A stretch of 10,058 nt of DNA from an uncultured Ruminococcus sp. (GTDB lineage Bacteria; Bacillota; Clostridia; Oscillospirales; CAG-382), in assembly GCA_902783535.1 (NCBI GenBank), contig CACZRJ010000257.1:1-10058 (forward strand). The letters are read 5' to 3'. A program made the position numbers and the translations under genes. Shown here one piece after another: positions 1-5,933 of the stretch (its first letter is position 1; each line of letters opens with the position of its first letter). Under the pieces are notes generated by a model, which saw only the letters and a list, made by a program, of their open reading frames with translations, was not told the origin of the DNA and ran no database searches.

Positions 1-522
1 GATCACGTACATCTGCGTCGTTTCTCCGGACACTTCATCGGTTATTTCCTTTTGAAGGACGCCTCCGCAATTCCTGATCACGCCCGCAGAAGCCGGGTTG
101 CTCCGGTCGCAAGAGACCAGAACCTCTTTGATCCCGATCGCGTTGCAGACCCGCAATGCGGCTTTGAGCAGCTCCGTTCCGTAATGTTTACGCCGCTCCG
201 TCGGCCGGATGGAATATCCAATGTGACCCGCTCCGGAACGCAGTTCATCATTCAGCGCGAGCCGGATATTGACCATTCCGACGATTTTTTTATCCTCGTC
301 CCGTACGAAAAAATATGTCAGGGCGGGGACTTTGCCTTCGGGAATGTTCGCGATGTCCATCCCCTTTATGACTTTTTTCAGCCATTCCTCGTAGGTCGAT
401 TCTCTCAGAAACCGGTCGAGACTTCCGCTTCCGTTGATCTGAGAACGGTATTCGTGGAATTCCCGGATGTAATCGATCGCCTTCTCCTTGAAGGACAGAT
501 CGGGAAAAACAAGCTTCAGCAC
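1..522 (-). CDS. GNAT family N-acetyltransferase (COG3981-like), 3' end cut by window edge
   Basis: Predicted acetyl-CoA-dependent N-acetyltransferase; the substrate is unknown. The frame stays open from a GTG at 522-520 to the left edge, giving 174 residues with no stop. It resembles predicted acetyltransferases of about 170-185 residues, so probably only a few residues are missing. Visible features are an N-terminal segment beginning LKLVFPDL, a core strand KIVGMVNIRLAL (79-90), GHIGYSIRP (99-107) leading into motif A, and the C-terminal pattern SCDRSNPASAGVIRNCGG (about 140-158) typical of this group. Motif A reads RRKHYGTELL (110-119): His113 sits where the first glycine of R-x-x-G-x-G/A is usual, which could weaken acetyl-CoA pyrophosphate binding. 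The GTG at 522 was chosen because an AAGGAAGG stretch lies about eight bases upstream; a GTG at 531 is in frame but too close to that site, and a TAG lies just above it. It begins 38 bases after the HAD-GNAT gene and is probably cotranscribed with it. The GNAT fold call is firm; the function is not. Confidence 0.85.
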   Translation of the reverse strand, partial: MLKLVFPDLSFKEKAIDYIREFHEYRSQINGSGSLDRFLRESTYEEWLKKVIKGMDIANIPEGKVPALTYFFVRDEDKKIVGMVNIRLALNDELRSGAGHIGYSIRPTERRKHYGTELLKAALRVCNAIGIKEVLVSCDRSNPASAGVIRNCGGVLQKEITDEVSGETTQMYVI

Positions 523-560
523 GGAAATCACCTTCCTTCTTTCCTAACCGCACGGCTCTG

Positions 561-1691
561 TCAGTTTTTGAGTTTTTCGTCCATGCAGTAATACCGGACA
601 CGCATGCCCATCCGGCCGTAGAATCCGATCGCGGACGTATTTCCCTCCCAGACGTGCAGCGTCAGATCGTCCGCGCCTTCTTTGATCGCGTAGTTCCGGA
701 CGAATCCATACAGCGTTTCTCCGACGCCTTTTCTCCTTTCGCGCGCGTCGACGCACAGATCGTCGATATACAGCTGTCTGCGCGCGTACTTCGCATCCGT
801 CTCATTCTCCTGCATCCACTCCGTGAAGCAGTGGCCGCAAACGGTTCCGTCCGGACGGCAGCAGACGAAAACGGGCCGGTTGCCGTCCCGGATCAGCTCT
901 TCCAGCTGCGCAGTCGTGTATTTCGCCCCATCCGCCTTGAAAAGATCCGGCCGAGCCCGGTGATGCACGGCGAGGACCTGCGCAAGAAGCGCAAGGATGG
1001 CGGGAATGTCCTTGTTTTCCGCCCTGCGGACAGTATATCCGCATTCCCCGAGGATGTACGACCGGAGGTCATTCACGGTATCTACGACCGGTATTCCGAG
1101 CGGGATCAGTTTCTCTTTTCCGACGAACCCCCATGACACGAAAACGCCCTGGAGTCCGGCGTTTTCCGCAGTCTTCACATCCACCGCGCTGTCGCCGACA
1201 TAAAGGACTCTGTCTTTTGGAACATTCCACTTTTCAAGAATGGACAGCGTTCCGGCCGGATCCGGCTTTCTGGGATATCTCCCTCCGGAGCCGACGACCG
1301 TATCAACGCATCCGTTCAGCAACTTGTCGCACATGCGCTCGACGAGTCTTTCGTCCTTGTTGGATGAGATCGCCGTCCGGACGCCGTTCTCCTTCAGTTC
1401 TCTCAGCAGTTCCGGGATCCCGGCATAAGGGACCGTCTTGTCCATGCAGTGCGTGCCGTAGTTTTCCCGAAACAGCGCGCAGACGCTGTCCGCGGTTTCC
1501 TCATCCGTCCCTGCCGCCACGGCCCGCTCGACCATTTTCCGTATGCCGTTTCCGACGAATGAAAGGACCTCGGTTTTTGTCCTTTCCGGCATGCCGAACG
1601 TCCGGAGCGCTATGTTCAGCGCGTCCGTCAGATCGTCGATCGTATTCAGTGTCGTGCCGTCCAGGTCGAAAATGACGAGTTCGTAGCGCAT
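561..1691 (-). CDS. HAD-superfamily phosphatase (Gph/PGP-like) fused to a GNAT acetyltransferase
   Basis: This 376-residue protein joins two enzymes in one uninterrupted frame. Residues 1 to about 214 are a HAD hydrolase of the phosphoglycolate phosphatase/beta-phosphoglucomutase type. Motif I is DLDGTTLNT with Asp9 as expected nucleophile and Asp11 as acid/base, motif II is at Ser110, motif III is Lys142 (RKPDP), and motif IV is GDSAVD with Asp167 and Asp171; a helical cap lies between motifs I and II. Residues about 218-376 are a complete GNAT domain starting YTVRRAENKDIPAI. It has the acetyl-CoA loop ERRKGVGETL (R319, G322, G324) and the C-terminal NTSAIGFYGRMGM signature. All catalytic HAD residues are present, so small-molecule phosphatase activity is likely; neither substrate is known. 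The ATG at 1691 follows a GAGGAGG site (1696-1702) by four bases. It lies downstream of the Gfo/Idh/MocA gene, separated by a GC-rich hairpin, and 38 bases before the next GNAT gene. Motif I has Asn16 where Asp is more usual. Confidence 0.93.
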   Translation of the reverse strand: MRYELVIFDLDGTTLNTIDDLTDALNIALRTFGMPERTKTEVLSFVGNGIRKMVERAVAAGTDEETADSVCALFRENYGTHCMDKTVPYAGIPELLRELKENGVRTAISSNKDERLVERMCDKLLNGCVDTVVGSGGRYPRKPDPAGTLSILEKWNVPKDRVLYVGDSAVDVKTAENAGLQGVFVSWGFVGKEKLIPLGIPVVDTVNDLRSYILGECGYTVRRAENKDIPAILALLAQVLAVHHRARPDLFKADGAKYTTAQLEELIRDGNRPVFVCCRPDGTVCGHCFTEWMQENETDAKYARRQLYIDDLCVDARERRKGVGETLYGFVRNYAIKEGADDLTLHVWEGNTSAIGFYGRMGMRVRYYCMDEKLKN

Positions 1692-1699
1692 ATTGCCTC

Positions 1700-1737
1700 C
1701 TCTTTTTTGAAGAGAGCGCCGGCCGCAGCCGGCGCTC
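1700..1737 (-). promoter_or_regulatory. Leader hairpins between the dehydrogenase and HAD-GNAT genes
   Basis: A perfect 10-base inverted repeat (1714-1723 with 1728-1737, loop of four) lies 28 bases after the stop of the Gfo/Idh/MocA gene. On the minus strand it is followed by TCTTC and then six A residues, not a run of T, so it is not a standard intrinsic terminator. A second, weak 5-bp repeat (1700-1704 with 1710-1714) shares one base with the first stem and covers part of the GAGGAGG ribosome binding site of the HAD-GNAT gene. The arrangement could limit readthrough, protect the upstream message from exonucleases, or tune translation of the downstream gene. Only the inverted repeats are seen; the role is inferred. 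I found no clear promoter in this gap. Confidence 0.5.
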
Positions 1738-1765
1738 CCGCCTTTGTAAATATGTTTTACCGATA

Positions 1766-2830
1766 TTACTCGAGAACGATTTCCTTGTCAGAGTCGGAAG
1801 AATCGTACATTGCCTGCATCATGCGGGCGGTCTTGATGACGGTGTCGATGTGGGACGGCAGTTTTTCGCCGGTCCGGCAGCATTCGACAAAGCGGTCGAT
1901 CTCTTTCTGGAAGTGCGGATGGTCCTTGTATTTGGGCTTGTAGGAGATCAGCGTGTTACAGGCGGTCGTGTAGAGCGTGAAGTCGCCGCCGTAGTTCAGA
2001 CGGATGCCGCCCTTGGTTCCGAGGAAGTCGATATACGTCTCGGAAACGCCGATGTTCTGCGCCCACGCGCCGTTCAGCGAGATGGTCGGTCCGGAAGTGC
2101 GAATGAAGCCGGTGACGAAATCGTCGACGTCGTAGGTTCCGTTCAGATCCTTCGTGTCTTCCGCCCACATGCCTTCATAAACATAGTTCGGCATGTCTTT
2201 TCCGAGTTCGCAGAACGCTTTTGCGGATACGGTGCGGGGAGTCGGGTCGCCCGTGCAGTACATGACGATGTCGAGGTAGTGAACGCCCCAGTCGATCAGG
2301 ACGCCGCCGCCCGCGATGGACTTGTCTGTAAACGCGCCGCCGAGGCCGGGAATGGACCGGTGCGCACGGAAGGAAACATATACGTGATAGATCTCGCCGA
2401 GCTCGCCTGCCGCGATGATCTCGCGTATACGGTTGACAGCCGCGTTGAAACGGTTGACGACGCCGATGTTGAGAACTTTTCCGGTCTCATGCTGCGCCTG
2501 CTGCATTGCGAGCGCTTCGGAATAGATCCTCGCCGCGGGTTTTTCGCAGAGAACGTTCTTGCCGGCGTGCAGGGCGTCGATGGAAATGATCGAATGCATC
2601 TTGTTCGGCGTGCAGACGGAAACCGCTTCGACTTCCGGATCGTTGATGACGTCGTGATAATCTTCCACAGCGATGCCGCAGCCGTATTTTTCCACGCATT
2701 TCTCAGCCTTGGAAAGAATGATGTCGCAGAAATACTTGATCTCCACGTCCGGGTTGTTCAGATAGGACGGGATGTGCGCATTGTTGGCGATGGTTCCGCA
2801 TCCGATGATGCCGATTTTCATTTTTGCCAT
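1766..2830 (-). CDS. Gfo/Idh/MocA family NAD(P)-dependent oxidoreductase
   Basis: A 354-residue dehydrogenase of the glucose-fructose oxidoreductase/inositol dehydrogenase/MocA family, which usually oxidises or reduces a hydroxyl or keto group of a sugar, inositol or sugar nucleotide. The N-terminal Rossmann fold carries the dinucleotide-binding loop GIIGCGTIA (7-15). Glu96-Lys97-Pro98 contains the conserved active-site lysine. GGGVLIDWGVHYLDI (174-188) provides the C-terminal-domain catalytic region with Asp180 and His184. The frame is open to 2911, but the start at 2830 is preferred: GGAGG lies just upstream at good spacing, the protein then begins directly with the Rossmann strand, and a promoter lies 40-75 bases upstream, inside the longer frame. 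It sits between a lysR gene and the HAD-GNAT gene. The lysR product is a candidate regulator by proximity only. The substrate cannot be assigned; its active-site signature differs from that of the other family member at 9006-10037, so the two probably act on different substrates. Confidence 0.95.
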   Translation of the reverse strand: MAKMKIGIIGCGTIANNAHIPSYLNNPDVEIKYFCDIILSKAEKCVEKYGCGIAVEDYHDVINDPEVEAVSVCTPNKMHSIISIDALHAGKNVLCEKPAARIYSEALAMQQAQHETGKVLNIGVVNRFNAAVNRIREIIAAGELGEIYHVYVSFRAHRSIPGLGGAFTDKSIAGGGVLIDWGVHYLDIVMYCTGDPTPRTVSAKAFCELGKDMPNYVYEGMWAEDTKDLNGTYDVDDFVTGFIRTSGPTISLNGAWAQNIGVSETYIDFLGTKGGIRLNYGGDFTLYTTACNTLISYKPKYKDHPHFQKEIDRFVECCRTGEKLPSHIDTVIKTARMMQAMYDSSDSDKEIVLE

Positions 2831-2876
2831 GTTATCCTCCATAAACGGGCCTTGCGGCTCTTTTTTGTCCGCCTCC

Positions 2877-2905
2877 AATATATCACAGCCGCGTGTGAAA
2901 AGCAA
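2877..2905 (-). promoter_or_regulatory. Promoter of the Gfo/Idh/MocA gene at 1766-2830
   Basis: On the minus strand a TTGCTT -35 box (2905-2900) and a TATATT -10 box (2882-2877) are separated by exactly 17 bases, with TGTGA directly before the -10 box. The predicted transcription start near 2870 leaves a leader of about 40 bases containing AAAAAAGAG and the GGAGG ribosome binding site. The layout is strikingly like the promoter at 5855-5883. Confidence 0.75.
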
Positions 2906-2926
2906 GCACAATCGCTTGATCCGGAC

Positions 2927-2981
2927 AAAAAACCGACCGGTTCTTCAAAAGGAAAGCCGCCGTCCGGAAACTGGGCGGCGG
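2927..2981 (-). terminator. Probable weak terminator region after the lysR gene
   Basis: Twenty bases after the lysR stop, CCGCCG (2981-2976) can pair with CGGCGG (2962-2957) across a 13-base loop, followed on the minus strand by a broken T-rich stretch (CTTTCCTTTTG). A second small repeat a few bases on, AACC and GGTT around GGTC (2942-2931), runs into a T-tract ending at 2927. Neither is strong alone; together they plausibly end lysR transcription before the next promoter. Confidence 0.45.
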
Positions 2982-3000
2982 AAATCATTTTTCAGGCGTT

Positions 3001-3894
3001 CTACTTGGTCGCGTCGGGGTCGAATTTCATCAGCATGGCTGCCGCAGGATTGCTGTTGGACTTCATTTTGAACAGTTTGTACTGCATGATCTCGCCGGAC
3101 AGCGGAATGGAAACGATACCCGGATCGAGCAGATCTTTCAGGAAACCGGGCGCGAGCGCGACGCCGTGTCCCGCTCGGACCATGAGCAGCTGCGCTCCGA
3201 CGCTGTTCGTCTGAAGAATGCGCTGCGGAACGAATCCGAATTCCTTTTTCAATGTTTCCCTCAAAAACGCCAAAGAACTCGGGCCGCTGTCTTCGCAGTT
3301 CGTGATCAGATACTGATCCCTCAGAATATCCGAAACGGAAGCGTCCGGATACTGCTCCGCGATGGAATGGTCCATGATCAGATTGTTCCCCGACTCGAAA
3401 AGCAATCTGGACTCGATTTCACCTTTTTCAAACGCGTCTCCGCAGGTATACAGAGCGATGATCACGTCCAGTTCGCCGGTTCGCATCTTCTCCGTCAGCG
3501 TACTGTATTCATATTGAAAGATATCCACCTTGACCGACGGATGCGACTGCAGGAAGGCGGAAAAAAACCGCTCGGTGTTCGCATATTCGTACAGACCGAT
3601 GCCGATCTTGACGTATCCGGAGAACTCTTCGTCGATGGCGCGGACTCTCCGTTCGGTGTCATTGTAATACTGCTGGATGAATTTCATCCTCTCATAGAAG
3701 AACTTTCCGGCTTCCGTCAATGCGACGGAATGAGAGTTCCTCCGGAAAAGTCTGACGCCGAGTTTTTCCTCCAGAGAAGCGATGTACTGGCTGATCGCCG
3801 TTTGAGAGACCCCGTGGATGCCAGCGGCCTGCGTGAAATTCAGGCATTCCGCAAGCGTCAGAAAATAGTCGATTTTCTTGCTTCCGATTCCCAT
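3001..3894 (-). CDS. LysR-family transcriptional regulator
   Basis: A 297-residue regulator of usual LysR length. The N-terminal winged helix-turn-helix is clear: KIDYFLTLAECLNFTQAAGIHGVSQTAISQYIASLEEKLGVRLFRR covers residues 7-52 in the canonical spacing, followed by VALTEAG (58-64). A linker helix and a periplasmic-binding-protein-like effector domain (about 92-290) follow. Residues such as NLIMDHSIAEQYP and GAQLLMVRAGHGVALAPGFL match the usual effector-domain pattern. The frame runs open to 4053, but the start at 3894 is chosen: it places the helix-turn-helix at the normal distance from the N-terminus, has GGTGAGG just upstream, and lies downstream of a near-consensus promoter. LysR proteins commonly activate a neighbouring gene in response to a small molecule; here the nearest candidates are the dehydrogenase downstream and the lipoproteins upstream, all on the same strand rather than divergent. 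The effector is unknown. Confidence 0.95.
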   Translation of the reverse strand: MGIGSKKIDYFLTLAECLNFTQAAGIHGVSQTAISQYIASLEEKLGVRLFRRNSHSVALTEAGKFFYERMKFIQQYYNDTERRVRAIDEEFSGYVKIGIGLYEYANTERFFSAFLQSHPSVKVDIFQYEYSTLTEKMRTGELDVIIALYTCGDAFEKGEIESRLLFESGNNLIMDHSIAEQYPDASVSDILRDQYLITNCEDSGPSSLAFLRETLKKEFGFVPQRILQTNSVGAQLLMVRAGHGVALAPGFLKDLLDPGIVSIPLSGEIMQYKLFKMKSNSNPAAAMLMKFDPDATK

Positions 3895-3928
3895 ATGCCT
3901 CACCAATCTAATATTCTCTTCACTTATG

Positions 3929-3957
3929 ATACTAACACAAGAAAAGCGCGCTGTCAA
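3929..3957 (-). promoter_or_regulatory. Near-consensus promoter of the lysR gene
   Basis: Minus-strand TTGACA (3957-3952), a 17-base spacer and TAGTAT (3934-3929) give a strong housekeeping promoter. The predicted start near 3922 leaves a leader of about 28 bases before the ATG at 3894. Immediately downstream of the -10 box lies an imperfect dyad (ATC...GAT, about 3906-3930) with a T-N11-A pattern that could be an autoregulatory LysR site; that part is weak. Confidence 0.8.
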
Positions 3958-3983
3958 GCCATGAAAGCAGAGTGCGGCCGGGT

Positions 3984-4013
3984 AAAAAACATGCCGCCCG
4001 GCCGGGCGGCATG
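3984..4013 (-). terminator. Strong intrinsic terminator of the lipoprotein operon
   Basis: A perfect 10-bp stem (3990-3999 with 4004-4013) with a GGCC loop is followed on the minus strand by six T residues (3989-3984). It lies about 36 bases after the stop of the second lipoprotein gene and just before the lysR promoter. This is a textbook Rho-independent terminator in the minus direction; the plus side has no comparable T-run. Confidence 0.93.
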
Positions 4014-4049
4014 CTTTCTGCATTGAAAAATCAGTATGTTGAAACAGGA

Positions 4050-4868
4050 TCAATAGACCTCGACTTCAGAAACGAACATCCAGTATCCCTTGGGAATGAT
4101 GCGGAACTCGACATAGCGTCCCTTCGCGGATTTCTTCAGTTCGCCCGTCACATATGAATTGGCGTCGTTGTCTTCGAAATCGACTGTCCCGAGAGACTCG
4201 AATTCTTTCCCGTCGTCGGAAACCAGAACTTCGAATCCGGTCGGAGCGGCGACGCCGCTGCCGATCTTCATGCTGCCGACATACATCACGAATTTTTTGA
4301 GGCTCTTCTTCTCGCCGAGATCGACGCGGATGAACGCATAGCCGGCTTCGCCGGTCTTGGGTTCCTGCGTGTTGAAACCGACCCATACGGGATCTGCGTA
4401 TCCGTCTTCTTCCGGAATCGCGATGCCGTCGGTCAGGGTAACGCCGCCTTCATCCGGATAGGATTCGGCCGCGTTGGGATCCCAGCCCCAGCCCGCGTCG
4501 GCTCCGCCCATGCGGAACAGATCGGAACGGGTGTAGGGTTTGTTCAGAGCGAGGTTGCCGCTGTCTCCGGGCTGATCGTCTTCAGAAGGCTCATCAGACA
4601 CAGGTTCTTCGGAAGACTCCGCGGGCGCGGGTTCTTCGGAAGACTCGGCGGGCGCGGGTTCCTCGGACGATTCAGCGGGGGCGGGTTCTTCGGACGATTC
4701 CGCGGGAGCGGGTTCCTCGGAAGACGCTGCGGGAGCAGGTTCTTCAGACGACGCCGCGGGCGCGGGCTCTTCGGAAGATGCGGAAGGCGTGGCCGTCGCG
4801 CAGGATACGGCGAAGGCGCAAATGCCGAGCATCATTGCAAGAGCGAGAAGCAATGCGATTTTCTTCAT
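4050..4868 (-). CDS. Secreted lipoprotein with SSEEPAPA repeat stalk and discoidin-like C-terminal domain (second of pair)
   Basis: A predicted 272-residue surface lipoprotein. MKKIALLLALAMMLGICAFAVSC is a signal peptide with lipid-attachment Cys23 (AVSC lipobox), followed by six full 9-residue repeats of the form A/E-SSEEPAPA (residues 30-83) and one degenerate copy, forming an acidic, proline-rich flexible stalk. Residues about 105-272 resemble a discoidin/F5-8 type C domain: NLALNKPYT, LTDG, FIRVDLGEKKSLKKFVMYV, FEVLVSDDGKEFESLG, GRYVEFRI and a final SEVEVY. Such domains usually bind carbohydrate or other surface ligands, so display of a binding module is the likely role; no catalytic domain is present. 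The ATG at 4868 is chosen over one at 4877 because AAGGGAG lies nine bases before it and directly abuts the other. It follows its paralogue by 50 bases and ends in a strong terminator. The discoidin call rests on sequence pattern only. Confidence 0.85.
   Translation of the reverse strand: MKKIALLLALAMMLGICAFAVSCATATPSASSEEPAPAASSEEPAPAASSEEPAPAESSEEPAPAESSEEPAPAESSEEPAPAESSEEPVSDEPSEDDQPGDSGNLALNKPYTRSDLFRMGGADAGWGWDPNAAESYPDEGGVTLTDGIAIPEEDGYADPVWVGFNTQEPKTGEAGYAFIRVDLGEKKSLKKFVMYVGSMKIGSGVAAPTGFEVLVSDDGKEFESLGTVDFEDNDANSYVTGELKKSAKGRYVEFRIIPKGYWMFVSEVEVY
4602..4781 (-). repeat. 27-bp tandem repeat array encoding SSEEPAPA stalk (second lipoprotein)
   Basis: Six full 27-base units (4620-4781) and one partial unit each encode a 9-residue repeat. 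The peptide is almost invariant (first residue A or E), but the DNA units differ at third codon positions. This points to selection on the protein rather than very recent slippage. Confidence 0.92.
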
Positions 4869-4918
4869 AGTTGACATCTCCCTTGATGGTAACTTTTCCG
4901 TGATCTTTCGTCAGAGAA

Positions 4919-5734
4919 TCAATAAACTTCGATCTCGTTCATGAACGTCCAGACGCCGCGGACTTTCACGGTCACGCGAACGTACTGCGCATTGACATTC
5001 TCTTCGAGCGAGTAGCCGATCCAGCCAAGCGTGGTGTCCGGTTCGGTCGCTGCTTCAAAGGACTGCTTGCCGAGAGAGACATATTTCTTGCCGTCTTCGG
5101 AAACTTCGAACTTTACGGATTCGGGAGCGAGGATTCCGGACGTCGCGCCGAGGAAGGTGTTCATACGGATGACGCTGATGGATTTCACTTCGCCAAGGTC
5201 GACGACGAATTTCGCCTCGCCGTCTTTCGTATTGGAATCTTTTCCTTCCTGATAATAGAGGCCGAACCAGTTGTTGTCGTACGTTAGGGAGCTGGAAGCC
5301 TTGCCGTCCGTCAGGTCGGCGGAGTAGTCATTGCCGATGGAAGGATTGGTCTTTCCGGTGACTTTGGCGTTGAGCGCGTAGTTCGTGCCGGAAACTTTGG
5401 ACACATCCGTGCTTGTTTTCACGGTCGCGGGATCTGCGCCGGGATTGTCGCCCTGGCCTTCAGAGGATTCTGCGGGAGCGGGCTCTTCGGACGATTCAGC
5501 AGGAGCGGGTTCTTCGGAAGATTCAGCGGGTGCGGGTTCTTCGGAAGATTCGACAGGAGCGGGCTCTTCGGAAGATTCAACGGGTGCAGGCTCTTCGGAG
5601 GACGCAGCGGGTGCGGGTTCTTCGGAAGACGCTGCGGGTGCGGAGGACTCCGCGGGAGGATTGGTCGTGCAGGCGGCGAAAGATACGACGCCGAGCAGCA
5701 TGACGACTGCGAGCAGCAGTGCAAATTTCTTCAT
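4919..5734 (-). CDS. Secreted lipoprotein with SSEEPAPA repeat stalk and discoidin-like C-terminal domain (first of pair)
   Basis: A 271-residue paralogue of the next gene with the same architecture. The signal peptide MKKFALLLAVVMLLGVVSFAAC has likely lipidated Cys22, though the -3 residue is Phe, so the lipobox is imperfect. There are six full 9-residue units (residues 35-88) of the form A/E-SSEEPAP-A/V, flanked by degenerate copies (AESSAPA before, ESSEG after). A short Gly/Asp/Thr-rich linker leads to a discoidin-like domain (about 118-271) with NYALNAKVTG, SADLTDGKASSS, KFVVDLGEVKSISVIRMN, VKFEVSEDGKKYVSLG, AQYVRVTVKVRGVWTF and a final NEIEVY. The ATG at 5734 lies eight bases after GGAAGGAG; the in-frame ATG at 5740 is too close. 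It is first in the operon, with a leader of about 114 bases. The ligand is unknown. Paralogy with the second gene, including the identical EVY end, implies tandem duplication. Confidence 0.85.
   Translation of the reverse strand: MKKFALLLAVVMLLGVVSFAACTTNPPAESSAPAASSEEPAPAASSEEPAPVESSEEPAPVESSEEPAPAESSEEPAPAESSEEPAPAESSEGQGDNPGADPATVKTSTDVSKVSGTNYALNAKVTGKTNPSIGNDYSADLTDGKASSSLTYDNNWFGLYYQEGKDSNTKDGEAKFVVDLGEVKSISVIRMNTFLGATSGILAPESVKFEVSEDGKKYVSLGKQSFEAATEPDTTLGWIGYSLEENVNAQYVRVTVKVRGVWTFMNEIEVY
5471..5632 (-). repeat. 27-bp tandem repeat array encoding SSEEPAPA stalk (first lipoprotein)
   Basis: Six full 27-base units encode 9-residue SSEEP repeats, the same unit and number of full copies as in the neighbouring paralogue. 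No two units appear identical in DNA, mostly through silent changes, while two units carry a Val in place of the last Ala. The array stays open in several reading frames, which creates long but spurious antisense frames. Confidence 0.92.
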
Positions 5735-5933
5735 GATCATTTCTCCTTCCAGATCTGTTTCATGGAATGTATCTGTCTCTTTTTTTATCGATTGCCGGAA
5801 GCGGGCGCATTCGTCCTTTGCGAAAATAAGGAAACACTCCCACTTTTCCTAAACAATATATCACACAGGGCGGCAAAAAGCAATAGATTTGCGTTTTTTT
5901 CTGTATGCTTGTTTTCCCTTCTCCTGCAGCGCG
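5735..5933 (-). promoter_or_regulatory. Promoter and leader of the lipoprotein operon (5855-5883 core)
   Basis: This 200-base gap between the dus stop and the first lipoprotein holds, on the minus strand, TTGCTT (5883-5878), a 17-base spacer and TATATT (5860-5855), with TGTGA before the -10 box. The predicted start near 5848 coincides with one end of a 6-bp AGGAAA/TTTCCT repeat (5829-5850, 10-base loop), so the message may begin with a small 5' hairpin. The rest of the leader contains AAAAAAAGAG and the GGAAGGAG ribosome binding site. I see no convincing terminator for the dus gene between 5884 and 5933, so some readthrough into this operon is possible. Confidence 0.75.

Noticed and set aside
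561..1691. HAD-GNAT junction as a sequencing frameshift or lost stop
   Set aside because: The frame is continuous, both domains are complete at usual length, there is a short plausible linker around residues 214-218, and no GNAT-specific ribosome binding site is evident at the join.
2831..2911. Longer N-terminus for the dehydrogenase starting at 2911
   Set aside because: The extra 27 residues overlap the promoter and leader, and a good ribosome binding site fits the start at 2830.
1850..3214. A 454-codon plus-strand open frame across the dehydrogenase and the lysR 3' end
   Set aside because: It is antisense to two clear genes, lacks recognisable domains, crosses their terminator and promoter, and its openness follows from GC-rich codon structure on the other strand.
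3895..4053. Longer N-terminus for the LysR protein starting at 4053
   Set aside because: It would overlap the upstream terminator and lysR promoter and push the helix-turn-helix 53 residues from the N-terminus, unlike the family.
4602..5632. CRISPR-like array from regularly spaced repeats
   Set aside because: The 27-bp units are directly adjacent with no unique spacers, are in frame with coding sequence, and no cas genes are present.
5385..5852. Plus-strand open frame with repetitive SAGAGSSEDSAG peptide
   Set aside because: It is the antisense reading of the 27-bp repeat array, which is free of stops in several frames, and it runs through the lipoprotein signal peptide and leader.
5884..5933. 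Terminator after the dus gene
   Set aside because: Only a short CTGCAG palindrome is present, with no stem of useful length and no T-run on the minus strand.
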